DNA of 64,000 nt from Paenibacillus aurantius (GTDB lineage: Bacteria; Bacillota; Bacilli; Paenibacillales; NBRC-103111): contig NZ_CP130318.1 in the NCBI RefSeq assembly GCF_032268605.1, positions 1,832,001-1,896,000 of the forward strand, in the 5' to 3' direction. The notes below the pieces were generated by a model. That model did no database searches and was not told the DNA's origin. It was given only the letters and a program-made list of their open reading frames with translations. Below are positions 25,476 to 34,469 of this stretch, in pieces (position 1 is the stretch's first letter; the number at the start of each line of letters is the position of its first letter). The position numbers and the translations under genes were made by a program.

Positions 25476-27236
25476 ATGAATTTTTTCTCCATCAAAAAGC
25501 TGATTTCGCCAAGTGTAAGCATTCAAGGAAAAATCTTTGTTGCCTTTACTTTGGTTACCCTGCTCGGAATCGTGGCCGTGACAAGCATCGTTTATTTGTA
25601 TATGAGGGAAACCGTGAAACACAATGCCTTTACTTCCGTTACGGACAGCATACGGCAGGCGGACGAATCCTTGAATCTCCGGCTGGAGGAAATCAGCCGA
25701 TTGAACACGGTTGTCGTTACCAATAGCACCGTTTTGGCTACCTTGCAAAGCCATACCGAGGAGCCCAGCTACGAGTGGTTCCAAGAGCAAAAGCGGATCG
25801 AAGAGTTTCTATCTGCCGTAATCGCTTACAAGCCTTATATTTCAAGGATTTCCGTCATTGGAATGAACGGAAAGGTTTTTTTCGTTGGCTCCCCTTGGCT
25901 CGATAAGAGAATAATCCAGGCTCCGATGATGCAGTATTTTCTGCAGAATGGCTCGGGACATGCCTATTTTCATCAACCGGGGAGCAGTTCCATCGTAACC
26001 GGCCGTGAGATCAGGTATAACCGGGAGACAATCGGCATGGTGATGTTCGACCTCAATGACGATTTTATTAAGAAGATCTACGATGTTAAACCAACGCCCG
26101 ACAGTATGCTGTACGTGGCAGACGAGAAGAACGAATTCATTTATGAGCCCCGAGCCAGCCTTGTGGATAAGGAAACGGTCTTGAAATTAAACCAGGAGCT
26201 GGCCGGATCAAGTGCTTCGGTTGAAAGGGTGATTAAGGGAAAAAGCTACCTGGCGGTAAGCCGGAAATCGGATTATACCGGATGGTCTACGCTGGCACTA
26301 ATCCCCATGAAATCGCTGTTAACTGAAACGGTGCGGATCCGCAATCTATTGGCTGAAGTGTCCATTATCGTGTTTGTCCTTATCGTCATCGGCACCTTGC
26401 AGGTTTCTTCAAGAATAACCAAAAATATACGAATGCTGAGGTCCATGATGATGCGGGTGATGGACGGCAATTTGACGCCCCCGGCGACCATCATTCATTC
26501 CAAGGATGAAATCGGGCAGCTCTACCTAGCCTTCAAAAGGATGGTAGAGGAGGTAAATCGTCTGCTTGAAGGGATCCGGACAACCGAGAGGGAGAAACGG
26601 GAAGCGGAGCTCGCGGTCCTGCAGGCTCAAATCCGTCCCCATTTTCTGTACAACACGCTGAACACCGTCAAGTATCTGGCCAAGCTGAACGGGGTACCGA
26701 ATATTGTGGAGGTATCCGAATCCTTAATTGAACTTATGCGCGGCGTATTGGGCAATTCAAATGAATATCTTTCACTGCAGGACGAACTGCAGTATGTCAG
26801 CAGCTACGTAACGATTGAAAAGTATAAATACGTGGAACCCATTCAGTTGAACATTGAAATAGAAAGGGAAGAGCTGCTGCGGTGCCGTGTGTTAAAGCTC
26901 ATGCTGCAGCCCATTGTGGAAAACGCCATTATTCATGGAATCGCTTCCTCGGAGCATGGGGGAGTGGTGCAGATTCGTATCTATAAGCAGCTCCATGAAC
27001 TCAGAATCGAAGTCAAGGATTATGGCAAGGGCATGTCCGAGGAGCAGATCGAGGCTCTTTTTGCAGGGAGTAACAGCCAGAGCGGCAGCCGCTTCAGCGG
27101 AATGGGGGTACGCAATGTGCATGAACGCATCGTCCGAGTGTATGGAGAGCCTTACGGTGTGTCGGTTTACAGCGAGCCGGGGACGTTTACCAACGTGCTG
27201 ATCCGGTTCCCTTTGCTGCCGGAGAAGGAGGAATGA
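25476..27236 (+). CDS. Membrane sensor histidine kinase, YesM type (locus 5)
   Basis: Sensor for the arabinose-polymer locus, 586 aa. One helix at about 22-43 and another at about 290-310 bracket a large extracellular Cache-like domain. A HAMP segment follows (about 312-365), then the His_kinase domain with LQAQIRPHFLYNTLN (His about 389) and a HATPase domain with PIVENAIIHG and KDYGKGM. This architecture defines the YesM/LytS-like class that partners with AraC-type regulators. The regulator begins 4 nt after the stop. The gene lies upstream of a binding protein, two permeases and four glycosidases, so the signal is probably an arabinose-containing oligosaccharide, directly or through the binding protein (inference). 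Confidence 0.93.
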   Translation: MNFFSIKKLISPSVSIQGKIFVAFTLVTLLGIVAVTSIVYLYMRETVKHNAFTSVTDSIRQADESLNLRLEEISRLNTVVVTNSTVLATLQSHTEEPSYEWFQEQKRIEEFLSAVIAYKPYISRISVIGMNGKVFFVGSPWLDKRIIQAPMMQYFLQNGSGHAYFHQPGSSSIVTGREIRYNRETIGMVMFDLNDDFIKKIYDVKPTPDSMLYVADEKNEFIYEPRASLVDKETVLKLNQELAGSSASVERVIKGKSYLAVSRKSDYTGWSTLALIPMKSLLTETVRIRNLLAEVSIIVFVLIVIGTLQVSSRITKNIRMLRSMMMRVMDGNLTPPATIIHSKDEIGQLYLAFKRMVEEVNRLLEGIRTTEREKREAELAVLQAQIRPHFLYNTLNTVKYLAKLNGVPNIVEVSESLIELMRGVLGNSNEYLSLQDELQYVSSYVTIEKYKYVEPIQLNIEIEREELLRCRVLKLMLQPIVENAIIHGIASSEHGGVVQIRIYKQLHELRIEVKDYGKGMSEEQIEALFAGSNSQSGSRFSGMGVRNVHERIVRVYGEPYGVSVYSEPGTFTNVLIRFPLLPEKEE

Positions 27237-27239
27237 TAA

Positions 27240-28844
27240 ATGTTTCAAGTATTGTTGGTTGACGATGAAGCCTTGGCCCGTAATGACGTTAAAAGCATGC
27301 TGGACTTCGAAAGCCACGGGTTCACCATATGCGGGGAAGCGAACAGCGGGTCGATGGCTCTTTCCATGATGGAGCGGCTGACCCCGCATATTGTCATTCT
27401 GGATGTGAGCATGCCGGTCATGAACGGGGTGGAATTGAGCCGCCTGATCCGGGATCAATTTCCCCGGGTGAAGATGATCATGCTCAGCAGCTATGACGAT
27501 TATGATTATGTCCGGACTTGCCTGATGAACGGGGCTATGGATTATTTGCTCAAGCATCGGCTGAACCCGGATTCCCTACTCGCGCTTCTGAATAAAGCGG
27601 TACAAGATTTGCGGGACGAGGACCAGGAGCAGGAGGCGCGCAGAGTCCATACCCAAATGATAGAGCAGCTCAGTCCCGTTATTCATCGCGAGTACGTAGC
27701 GAACTTAGCCAGAGATCCGCAAGCAGCCGGGGAAGAGCTGCATGCTTACGCGCGGGAGAATAAGCTTTATCCGGATTCCGAGAATTATGGAGCCGCCGCC
27801 GTACAGCTCGTTCCTTTTTTGCTATTGACGGAAACGCTTACCGACGTACAGAAGAACCGGCTGGTGCAGCAGGCGGCCGATGTCATGCAGATGGCGATTG
27901 GCGACATTCAGAGGCGAACCGTAGCCTATGTGGGAGAGGGACGCTATATTGTCCTTTTTTCTTCGGCGGATCGAAGTGAGCACACGGCAGCCTCCCAAAT
28001 GAATCAAGCGATGAGCAGCCTTTCCCATTCCCTTGAGAAGTTCCTTAACTTAAAATGCGTCCACGCGGCAGGGCCGCTATGCGGAAGCTTGAAGCAGCTT
28101 GGAGACAGCTACCGCAAGGCCAACCAGGCCATGAATGACAGGCTCCATCAAGGGTCAAATACACCCGTGAGGAGAGAGTCTTTGGCTATGGAAGAGCAGA
28201 AGCAGCTGCTGCTTTCTTTGGAGCAACTAAATGAAGAAAGAATGAACCGCATCCTTTCCACCCTATTTGCTTCGCTGCAGGGTTATCCCGTCTACTCCAT
28301 GACGGTGCAAATCATCGTAAGTGAGATGCTGCATATGGTGGAAATGCTCTGGAAACGACATTTCCCTCACGCTTCCAAGGAGGACAATAAGCTATTTCCT
28401 TCCCGAAATGACCTTGGCCGAATAGGAAGCTTGGCCGAACTGGAGCAATGGCTGCTGCACTACTGCGCATGTCTGATGGAGGAGCTTAAGAAACAGCATG
28501 CCGGAGGACCTTATTCGCGCCATATTTCGAAAGCCACTCAATTTATTGCAGACCACTATGCTTCCAACATATCTTTGGAACTCGTAGCGGGTGAATTGAA
28601 TCTTAACCCTTCCTACCTAAGCCGGTTGTTCAAAGAGGAAACCCAAATGACGTTCACCGAGTATTTAAACCACGTTCGCATTAAATCCAGCTGTCTGCTC
28701 ATGGAATCCGGCTCCTATGCTTTGAAAGAAATCAGCAGCCAGGTCGGTTTTTTTAACTATACTTACTTTTTTAAAGTTTTTAAGCTGATAACCGGTATGA
28801 CACCGCAGGCTTACATGGATAGCCGGAAACAGTCAAATAAGTAG
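27240..28844 (+). CDS. AraC-type response regulator, YesN type (locus 5)
   Basis: Transcription factor paired with the YesM-like kinase, 534 aa. The N-terminal receiver domain has VDDEALAR and phospho-acceptor Asp about 55 in VILDVSMPVMNG. A long middle region (about 125-425) of unknown role follows. The C-terminal AraC helix-turn-helix pair (about 430-530) contains LELVAGELNLNPSYLSRLFKE and the GFFNYTYFFKVFK segment, ending TGMTPQAY. GGAGGAATGATAA precedes ATG 27240. It probably activates the promoter at 28890, whose -35 region is poor. Confidence 0.94.
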   Translation: MFQVLLVDDEALARNDVKSMLDFESHGFTICGEANSGSMALSMMERLTPHIVILDVSMPVMNGVELSRLIRDQFPRVKMIMLSSYDDYDYVRTCLMNGAMDYLLKHRLNPDSLLALLNKAVQDLRDEDQEQEARRVHTQMIEQLSPVIHREYVANLARDPQAAGEELHAYARENKLYPDSENYGAAAVQLVPFLLLTETLTDVQKNRLVQQAADVMQMAIGDIQRRTVAYVGEGRYIVLFSSADRSEHTAASQMNQAMSSLSHSLEKFLNLKCVHAAGPLCGSLKQLGDSYRKANQAMNDRLHQGSNTPVRRESLAMEEQKQLLLSLEQLNEERMNRILSTLFASLQGYPVYSMTVQIIVSEMLHMVEMLWKRHFPHASKEDNKLFPSRNDLGRIGSLAELEQWLLHYCACLMEELKKQHAGGPYSRHISKATQFIADHYASNISLELVAGELNLNPSYLSRLFKEETQMTFTEYLNHVRIKSSCLLMESGSYALKEISSQVGFFNYTYFFKVFKLITGMTPQAYMDSRKQSNK

Positions 28845-28889
28845 AATGGAAAGTCAAATATTTGGAATCACCGAAAGACGAACCTTTTT

Positions 28890-28895
28890 TATAAT
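28890..28895 (+). promoter_or_regulatory. Candidate activated -10 box for the arabinose-polymer operon
   Basis: TATAAT lies 64 bp upstream of the binding-protein gene with no recognisable -35 box at 16-18 bp. This fits dependence on the YesN-type activator encoded just upstream. Confidence 0.4.
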
Positions 28896-28958
28896 GAAGG
28901 CAACCGACAGAAAACGCTTACTTTCTGGTGGGGTCCAATCGAACGGAGGAACAGGTAA

Positions 28959-30536
28959 ATGAAAAAAAAATGGGGGACGGTACTGCTTTCCACCTTGGTT
29001 GTTTCCGGCATGTCGCTTACCGCGTGCAGTACGAACAAGGGAGACGAGCCCAAATCTACGGCGGATGCTGCTGCGAATGGGGTGTCTGCGGATGGATTTC
29101 CGATTGTCAAAGAACCGATCAAGTTAAAGATGTTCACCAGAATTGCCCCAACCAATGGGCCGTTTAAGGATATGCCGGTGTTCCAGGAATACGAAAAAAA
29201 GAGCAATATTCAGGTTGAATTTTTGGAAGCGCCCACGGACGGTTTCAATGAGAAGAAGAATCTGTTGTTTGCCTCGAACGAGCTTCCCGATGCCTTGTAC
29301 CGCTCCGGTCTTACTCCTTTAGAAGCAATTCGCTATGGTTCGGCCGGTCAATTGATTCCGCTGGAGAAGCTTATTGAAACCTACGCTCCCAACCTGAAAA
29401 AGCTGATGGATACCTATCCCGAGATTCGTTCGGCGATTACAACGCCCGAAGGCCATATTTATGCCATCCCGGGAATCGTGACCGTGGGCTCGGCCCGAAC
29501 CGATAAAAAATGGATGAATCAAGCATGGCTGAAGAAACTGAACCTGAAGGAGCCGGAGACGACGGACGACCTGTACGAAGTGCTGAAGGCTTTCCGGGAC
29601 AAAGATCCGAATGGCAACGGCAAGCAGGATGAAATCCCTATGACGGCCCGCAACGGCTTGAGTATCGTCCCGATCATGGGCGGATCGTTCGGACTTGATT
29701 TCCAGTTGGGTTATAACATCAACCTGGAGAATGACAAGGTTAATATTTGGATGGGAAATGACCGGAATAAAGAATTGTTGATGTACTTGAATAAGCTGTA
29801 TTCGGAAAAGCTGCTCGATCAAGAGCTGTTCTCCCAGAAGGAAGCTCAATATTTGGCCAAGCAAGGGACGGGCAGCACCGGCTTTTTCTTTGATCAGACG
29901 AACAATCCGATGCTGGACACGAAAGTCAATGATCAATATATCGGGATAGCCCCGCTCAAGGGACCGCACGGCGACAGATTGCAGCTGGCTGCCCCAGTAC
30001 CAAGGGATTTTGGAGCCTTTGCCATCACCTCGGTAAATAAGCATCCGGAGGCCACGATACGTTGGATCGATTATTTCTTCGGAGACGAAGGCTCCACCTT
30101 ATTGCGGTTCGGCCGTCAAGGAGAGAACTATGAGCTTCGCGATGGAATTCCTTATTATACGGACGCCTTCCTCGCCACGGGCAATCAGTCCAAAATCACC
30201 CCGTACGCCGGAGGCGGAGCGCCGCATCTGATCAGCGAGAAGGTGGCTTCCTACATCAATCCGCCGCAGGTTCAGGAGGCTCAAAAGAAACTCGATCCGT
30301 ACATGCCGAAGATCCGCTACGCGGCCCCTATGTTCGACGAGCAGACGGCTCAAAAAATCAACGTGCTGCGCAACGATATCGACAAATATTACGAGGAGCA
30401 GAGCACCAAGTTCATTGCCGGCGCCCTCTCCTTCGATAAGTGGGATGAGTTCCAGTCGACGCTAAAGAAAATGAAAATTGACGAGCTGCAAAAGCTGTAC
30501 CAGGACGCTTACGACAACCTCAAAAAGCAAAAATAA
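28959..30536 (+). CDS. Extracellular solute-binding lipoprotein (locus 5)
   Basis: Ligand-binding subunit, 525 aa, with signal peptide and lipobox SLTAC (Cys about 23) followed by STNKGDEPKS. The mature protein resembles LipO/YtcQ-type family-1 binding proteins of oligosaccharide importers, including a calcium-site-like loop KDPNGNGKQDEIP, common in this group. ATG 28959 follows AACGGAGGAACAGGTAA. It is the first gene after the regulator and precedes both permeases. The enzyme set downstream suggests arabino-oligosaccharides as ligand (inference). Confidence 0.93.
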   Translation: MKKKWGTVLLSTLVVSGMSLTACSTNKGDEPKSTADAAANGVSADGFPIVKEPIKLKMFTRIAPTNGPFKDMPVFQEYEKKSNIQVEFLEAPTDGFNEKKNLLFASNELPDALYRSGLTPLEAIRYGSAGQLIPLEKLIETYAPNLKKLMDTYPEIRSAITTPEGHIYAIPGIVTVGSARTDKKWMNQAWLKKLNLKEPETTDDLYEVLKAFRDKDPNGNGKQDEIPMTARNGLSIVPIMGGSFGLDFQLGYNINLENDKVNIWMGNDRNKELLMYLNKLYSEKLLDQELFSQKEAQYLAKQGTGSTGFFFDQTNNPMLDTKVNDQYIGIAPLKGPHGDRLQLAAPVPRDFGAFAITSVNKHPEATIRWIDYFFGDEGSTLLRFGRQGENYELRDGIPYYTDAFLATGNQSKITPYAGGGAPHLISEKVASYINPPQVQEAQKKLDPYMPKIRYAAPMFDEQTAQKINVLRNDIDKYYEEQSTKFIAGALSFDKWDEFQSTLKKMKIDELQKLYQDAYDNLKKQK

Positions 30537-30563
30537 GACCCCATGATGGTTGGAGGTTTATAG

Positions 30564-31514
30564 ATGAAAAGTACAGCAATTCCGGTGGACGCTGCGCCTC
30601 GATCCAAATCGAGGCGTCTCTTTAAATCCATTGTCAGTCGTTACGATCTCTACCTTATGCTGCTTCTCCCCATCGTATGGTACCTGGTGTTCCATTATGG
30701 ACCCCTGTACGGTTTGCAAATCGCCTTCAAAAATTTCAGTCCGGCCAAGGGCATCCTGGCCAGCCCATGGGTGGGATTGGAGCATTTTCAGCGGTTCGTA
30801 GAATCCTATTACTTCTGGAGACTGCTCTGGAACACCGTATCGATCAATTTGTTTTCCTTGTTGTTTGCCTTTCCGATTCCGATCCTTCTGGCTTTGCTTA
30901 TCAACGAGATTCGGAGCAAAACGTTCAGCAAGATCGTACAAAACGTGACCTATATCCCGCACTTTATTTCCGTCGTCGTCATGGTGGGCATGCTGATGCT
31001 GTTCCTATCTCCGAGGGGAGGGCCGGTGAATTCGATCCTTCAGGCCTTCGGCGCAGCGCCGGTTCGTTTTCTGGATTCGGCGGCATGGTTTAAAACCATC
31101 TTCATCGGTTCTAACATATGGCAGAACATGGGCTGGCAATCGATCATTTACATTGCGGCTCTTAGCGGAGTGAATCCGCAGCTGTATGAAGCGGCCAAAA
31201 TGGATGGAGCCGGCCGGCTCAAGCGCATTTGGCATGTGTCCGTTCCCGGCATTCTGCCGGTCATCGTCATTCTGCTCATTCTGGATGTAGGACACTTCAT
31301 GAATGTCGGCTTTGAGAAAATTCTCTTAATGCAAAACAATCTCAACATACAATCAAGCGACGTCATCTCTACTTTTGTCTATACGACCGGTATTCTTAAA
31401 GGAGAATACAGCTATACAGCGGCCATCGGTTTATTTAACTCCGTCATTAACTTGGCGCTGCTGGTACTGGTAAACCGCTTTGCCCGTAAAAAGGCCGAGA
31501 CAAGCTTATGGTGA
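30564..31514 (+). CDS. Sugar ABC importer permease, LplB type (locus 5)
   Basis: Membrane subunit, 316 aa, six probable helices after a basic N-terminus. The FHYGPLYGLQIAFKNF segment near residue 50 is characteristic of LplB-like proteins, and the EAA loop reads EAAKMDGAGRLKRIWHV. GGAGG lies before ATG 30564, 27 bp after the binding-protein stop. The next permease gene begins 14 bp after this stop, so the genes are clearly cotranscribed. Confidence 0.95.
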   Translation: MKSTAIPVDAAPRSKSRRLFKSIVSRYDLYLMLLLPIVWYLVFHYGPLYGLQIAFKNFSPAKGILASPWVGLEHFQRFVESYYFWRLLWNTVSINLFSLLFAFPIPILLALLINEIRSKTFSKIVQNVTYIPHFISVVVMVGMLMLFLSPRGGPVNSILQAFGAAPVRFLDSAAWFKTIFIGSNIWQNMGWQSIIYIAALSGVNPQLYEAAKMDGAGRLKRIWHVSVPGILPVIVILLILDVGHFMNVGFEKILLMQNNLNIQSSDVISTFVYTTGILKGEYSYTAAIGLFNSVINLALLVLVNRFARKKAETSLW

Positions 31515-31528
31515 GGAGGGGCCATGCG

Positions 31529-32422
31529 ATGGGCGAACAAACGGTCAAGAAAAGGAAGTCGGATGAACAACTATTCGATACGGTCGTCAACGTGTTGGCC
31601 GTAGTTATTTTAATCGTGGTGCTGTACCCGCTGATCTTCATTGTCAGTGCATCCTTCAGTGATCCGGCACTCGTCTTGAACGGCGAAGTGTATCTTCTGC
31701 CTAAACACATTACTTTCGAAGCTTATAAGAACGTTTTTCAGAACGAAAAAATATGGAATGGCTATGGCAACACCATTATTTATACGACCGTCGGCACAGC
31801 GATCAATGTGTTGATGACGACTTTAGCGGCCTACCCGCTTTCCAGACGTGACCTGCCCGGGCGGGGAGTCATTATGTTCTTTATTACGCTGACGATGTTT
31901 TTCAGCGGGGGTCTTATTCCCTCGTATCTCCTCGTGAAAAGCTTGGGTATGGTCAATACGATGTGGGCGCTTATCATTCCGGGCGCCATTGCCACCTACA
32001 ATCTGATCGTCATGAGAACCTATTTTCAATCCAGCATCCCTTGGGAGATTCAAGAAGCGGCTCATATCGACGGGTGCTCGAACTGGAAACTGCTTACCCA
32101 TGTGATCCTGCCCTTGTCCAAGCCGATCTTGGCGGTGATGGTCCTGTTCTATGCTGTAGGTCACTGGAATTCCTACTTCAATGCGCTGATCTATATTCGC
32201 ACCAAGGAGCTTTACCCGCTGCAGCTCGTGCTGCGCGAAGTACTCCTCGTCAGTCAGGCGGATGCGGTTGACAGCAGTGTCGGGATGGAATCCAAGATTC
32301 TGCTGGCCGAAAGCATTAAATATGTCGTCATCATTATTTCCAGCTTGCCGGTGCTGGTGATGTATCCGTTTGTGCAAAGGCATTTCGTGAAGGGCGTCAT
32401 GATCGGCTCGTTAAAAGGATAA
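31529..32422 (+). CDS. Sugar ABC importer permease, YtcP type (locus 5)
   Basis: Second membrane subunit, 297 aa, with six helices, EAA loop EAAHIDGCSNWKLLTHVILPLSKP and C-terminus FVKGVMIGSLKG. ATG 31529 is preceded by GAGGAGGGGCC. An in-frame ATG at 31508 would overlap the previous gene and has a weaker ribosome site. The GH51 gene follows 20 bp later. No ATPase is encoded in the locus. Confidence 0.94.
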   Translation: MGEQTVKKRKSDEQLFDTVVNVLAVVILIVVLYPLIFIVSASFSDPALVLNGEVYLLPKHITFEAYKNVFQNEKIWNGYGNTIIYTTVGTAINVLMTTLAAYPLSRRDLPGRGVIMFFITLTMFFSGGLIPSYLLVKSLGMVNTMWALIIPGAIATYNLIVMRTYFQSSIPWEIQEAAHIDGCSNWKLLTHVILPLSKPILAVMVLFYAVGHWNSYFNALIYIRTKELYPLQLVLREVLLVSQADAVDSSVGMESKILLAESIKYVVIIISSLPVLVMYPFVQRHFVKGVMIGSLKG

Positions 32423-32442
32423 CGGAAGGAAGGTTTGTGCAT

Positions 32443-34458
32443 ATGAGGCAATCCAGAGCAAGCATAAAGATAAATCCCGATCCAATCGGTAAAAACAAAA
32501 TAAATCCTTATCTGTTCGGACATTTTGTGGAAGACATTCGCGATCATATGGATGCCATGCTGGCCTATCCGCTTTCGGATATGGATTTTGAAAGCATAGA
32601 CAATACATACAGAGGACTGTCCGGAAGCTGGCGTCCCTATACGAATGGGAAAAGCACGAGGTATGCCCTAGAACCTGCAGCTGCGCATCATTCCGGCCAC
32701 AGCCAGATGATTCGGGTCTTTAGCTCTGACGGGGGCTATGCAGGCGTAAGGCAAGCCATCGCGGTAGAACAAGACCGGGAAGGCTATCGTATGGCTCTAT
32801 ACGCTAGAGCCTCGATTGAAATTAAATACGTTGTGGCAGAGATCGCGGATAAGAACAGCGGAGAAGTGCTGGGTTCGACCCGGATCGATCTGGACAGCCA
32901 TAATTGGAAGCATTATGAATCGCGTCTTACGGTTGAGCGGGACTGCGAGCTGGCGGAGTTCCGGGTATATGTCCCTTCGGAGCATGAGCCATGGCTGGAC
33001 CATGTATCCACCGGGATGCTTTGGCTGGATCATGTTTCCCTGCTGCCCTCCGATAGCCAGGGTATCGTTCGCAAAGAAGTCATGGATAAGACGATGGACT
33101 TAAACGCCGGGATGATGCGGCTAGCAGGGAATTATATCAGCGCCTATCACTGGCGGCAGGCGATTGGACCGGTCTACGAGCGGCCCTGTGTGGTGAATGA
33201 GGCATGGGGCGGATGGACGAATAAATATTTCGGTACGGATGAGTTCCTTACCTTTTGCCGTGAGTTGAAGGTAGAGCCTCTTATCTGTGTAAACGATGGT
33301 TCGGGAACACCACAGGAAGCGGCCGAGTGGGTGGAATACTGCAACGGCGATGCCGATACGCCGATGGGCAAGCTGAGAGCCGCTCACGGGCATGCCGAGC
33401 CGTACGGCGTGAAATATTGGGAGATCGGCAATGAAGTCTGGGGACCTTGGCAGGTCGGCCATTGCAGCGCGGAGGAATTTGCCGAACGCTACCTTCGCTT
33501 TGCCCAAGCCATGAAGGCTGCCGATCCGGAGATCGTGCTGCTCGCCTGCGGGCACACTGCAATGGAATGGAACAAGACCTTATTGGACCGGGCCGCTGAG
33601 CAGATGGATTACTTAACGCTGCATCTGTATCACGGATACAATCGTTTTGGAATGAACGAGCAGACGCCGAAGGATGAGCGGTATAAAGCCATGGTCTCTT
33701 ATCCGGAATGGACGCGGGAAACGCTGCATCATCTGAGGGAAATGTTCGGTTCGGATGAACGGTACGCCCATATGAAAGTGGCCGTCACGGAATACAACAC
33801 GATGTACTATCCGAATACGATGCGCAAAGGGCTTCCCAACGAGCACACCCTGGAAGCGGCGGTGGCTAATGCCGCTAATTTGAATGAATTTATCCGGAAC
33901 CGCGATTTGATCGAGATCGGCAGCTTCTCCGACCTTGTCAACGGCTGGCTCGGCGGGTGTATCCGGGTAGGGGACTATTTTGCAGATCAGTTCCGGGGCA
34001 AATCCCGGGGATGGAGCGGGAAATCGTTAACGGTGTATGGGACACCGACCTATTATGTGATGCAAATGTATGCCAACCGGGACATAGCTTATGTGGTAGA
34101 AAGTCATACCGAATGCGGCAGCTTCCAGGTGAACAGCCCGGTGTCCGCTGCCCCAAAGCTGGATGACCTGCCGAATCTGGATGTCGTGGCATGCCAGAAT
34201 GCGAATGGGGATAAGCTGACGATCTTCCTGGTGAACCGAAGCCTCGAAAATACGGTGGCAGATGTGCAGCTGGGAGGGTTCGCAGCGGAGGGTGCAGCTC
34301 AGCTGTTTGAATTAACAGCGGACGATTACGAAGCCGTAAACAGCGTGCATACTCCGAATTCCGTTGTCCCAGCAGCCCGGGAACTATCTTTTGCCGATGG
34401 TCAAGTGACCTGTGAGGTTAAGGCCCATTCCGTATATGTCTTGGAAATCACCCGATAA
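32443..34458 (+). CDS. Alpha-L-arabinofuranosidase, GH51
   Basis: Retaining exo-enzyme that removes alpha-L-arabinofuranosyl residues from short oligosaccharides, 671 aa, with no signal peptide and so cytoplasmic. The N-terminal strand INPYLFGHFVEDI, the acid/base Glu about 331 in WEIGNEVWGPWQ and the nucleophile Glu about 450 in VTEYNTMYY are the GH51 hallmarks. The C-terminal beta domain contains LTIFLVNRS. The protein is longer than the usual 500 residues because of a CBM4-like beta insertion at about 60-200. GGAAGGAAGG precedes ATG 32443. It lies between the importer and the GH43 gene and fits degradation of imported arabino-oligosaccharides. Confidence 0.93.
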   Translation: MRQSRASIKINPDPIGKNKINPYLFGHFVEDIRDHMDAMLAYPLSDMDFESIDNTYRGLSGSWRPYTNGKSTRYALEPAAAHHSGHSQMIRVFSSDGGYAGVRQAIAVEQDREGYRMALYARASIEIKYVVAEIADKNSGEVLGSTRIDLDSHNWKHYESRLTVERDCELAEFRVYVPSEHEPWLDHVSTGMLWLDHVSLLPSDSQGIVRKEVMDKTMDLNAGMMRLAGNYISAYHWRQAIGPVYERPCVVNEAWGGWTNKYFGTDEFLTFCRELKVEPLICVNDGSGTPQEAAEWVEYCNGDADTPMGKLRAAHGHAEPYGVKYWEIGNEVWGPWQVGHCSAEEFAERYLRFAQAMKAADPEIVLLACGHTAMEWNKTLLDRAAEQMDYLTLHLYHGYNRFGMNEQTPKDERYKAMVSYPEWTRETLHHLREMFGSDERYAHMKVAVTEYNTMYYPNTMRKGLPNEHTLEAAVANAANLNEFIRNRDLIEIGSFSDLVNGWLGGCIRVGDYFADQFRGKSRGWSGKSLTVYGTPTYYVMQMYANRDIAYVVESHTECGSFQVNSPVSAAPKLDDLPNLDVVACQNANGDKLTIFLVNRSLENTVADVQLGGFAAEGAAQLFELTADDYEAVNSVHTPNSVVPAARELSFADGQVTCEVKAHSVYVLEITR

Positions 34459-34469
34459 AGGATACCTAC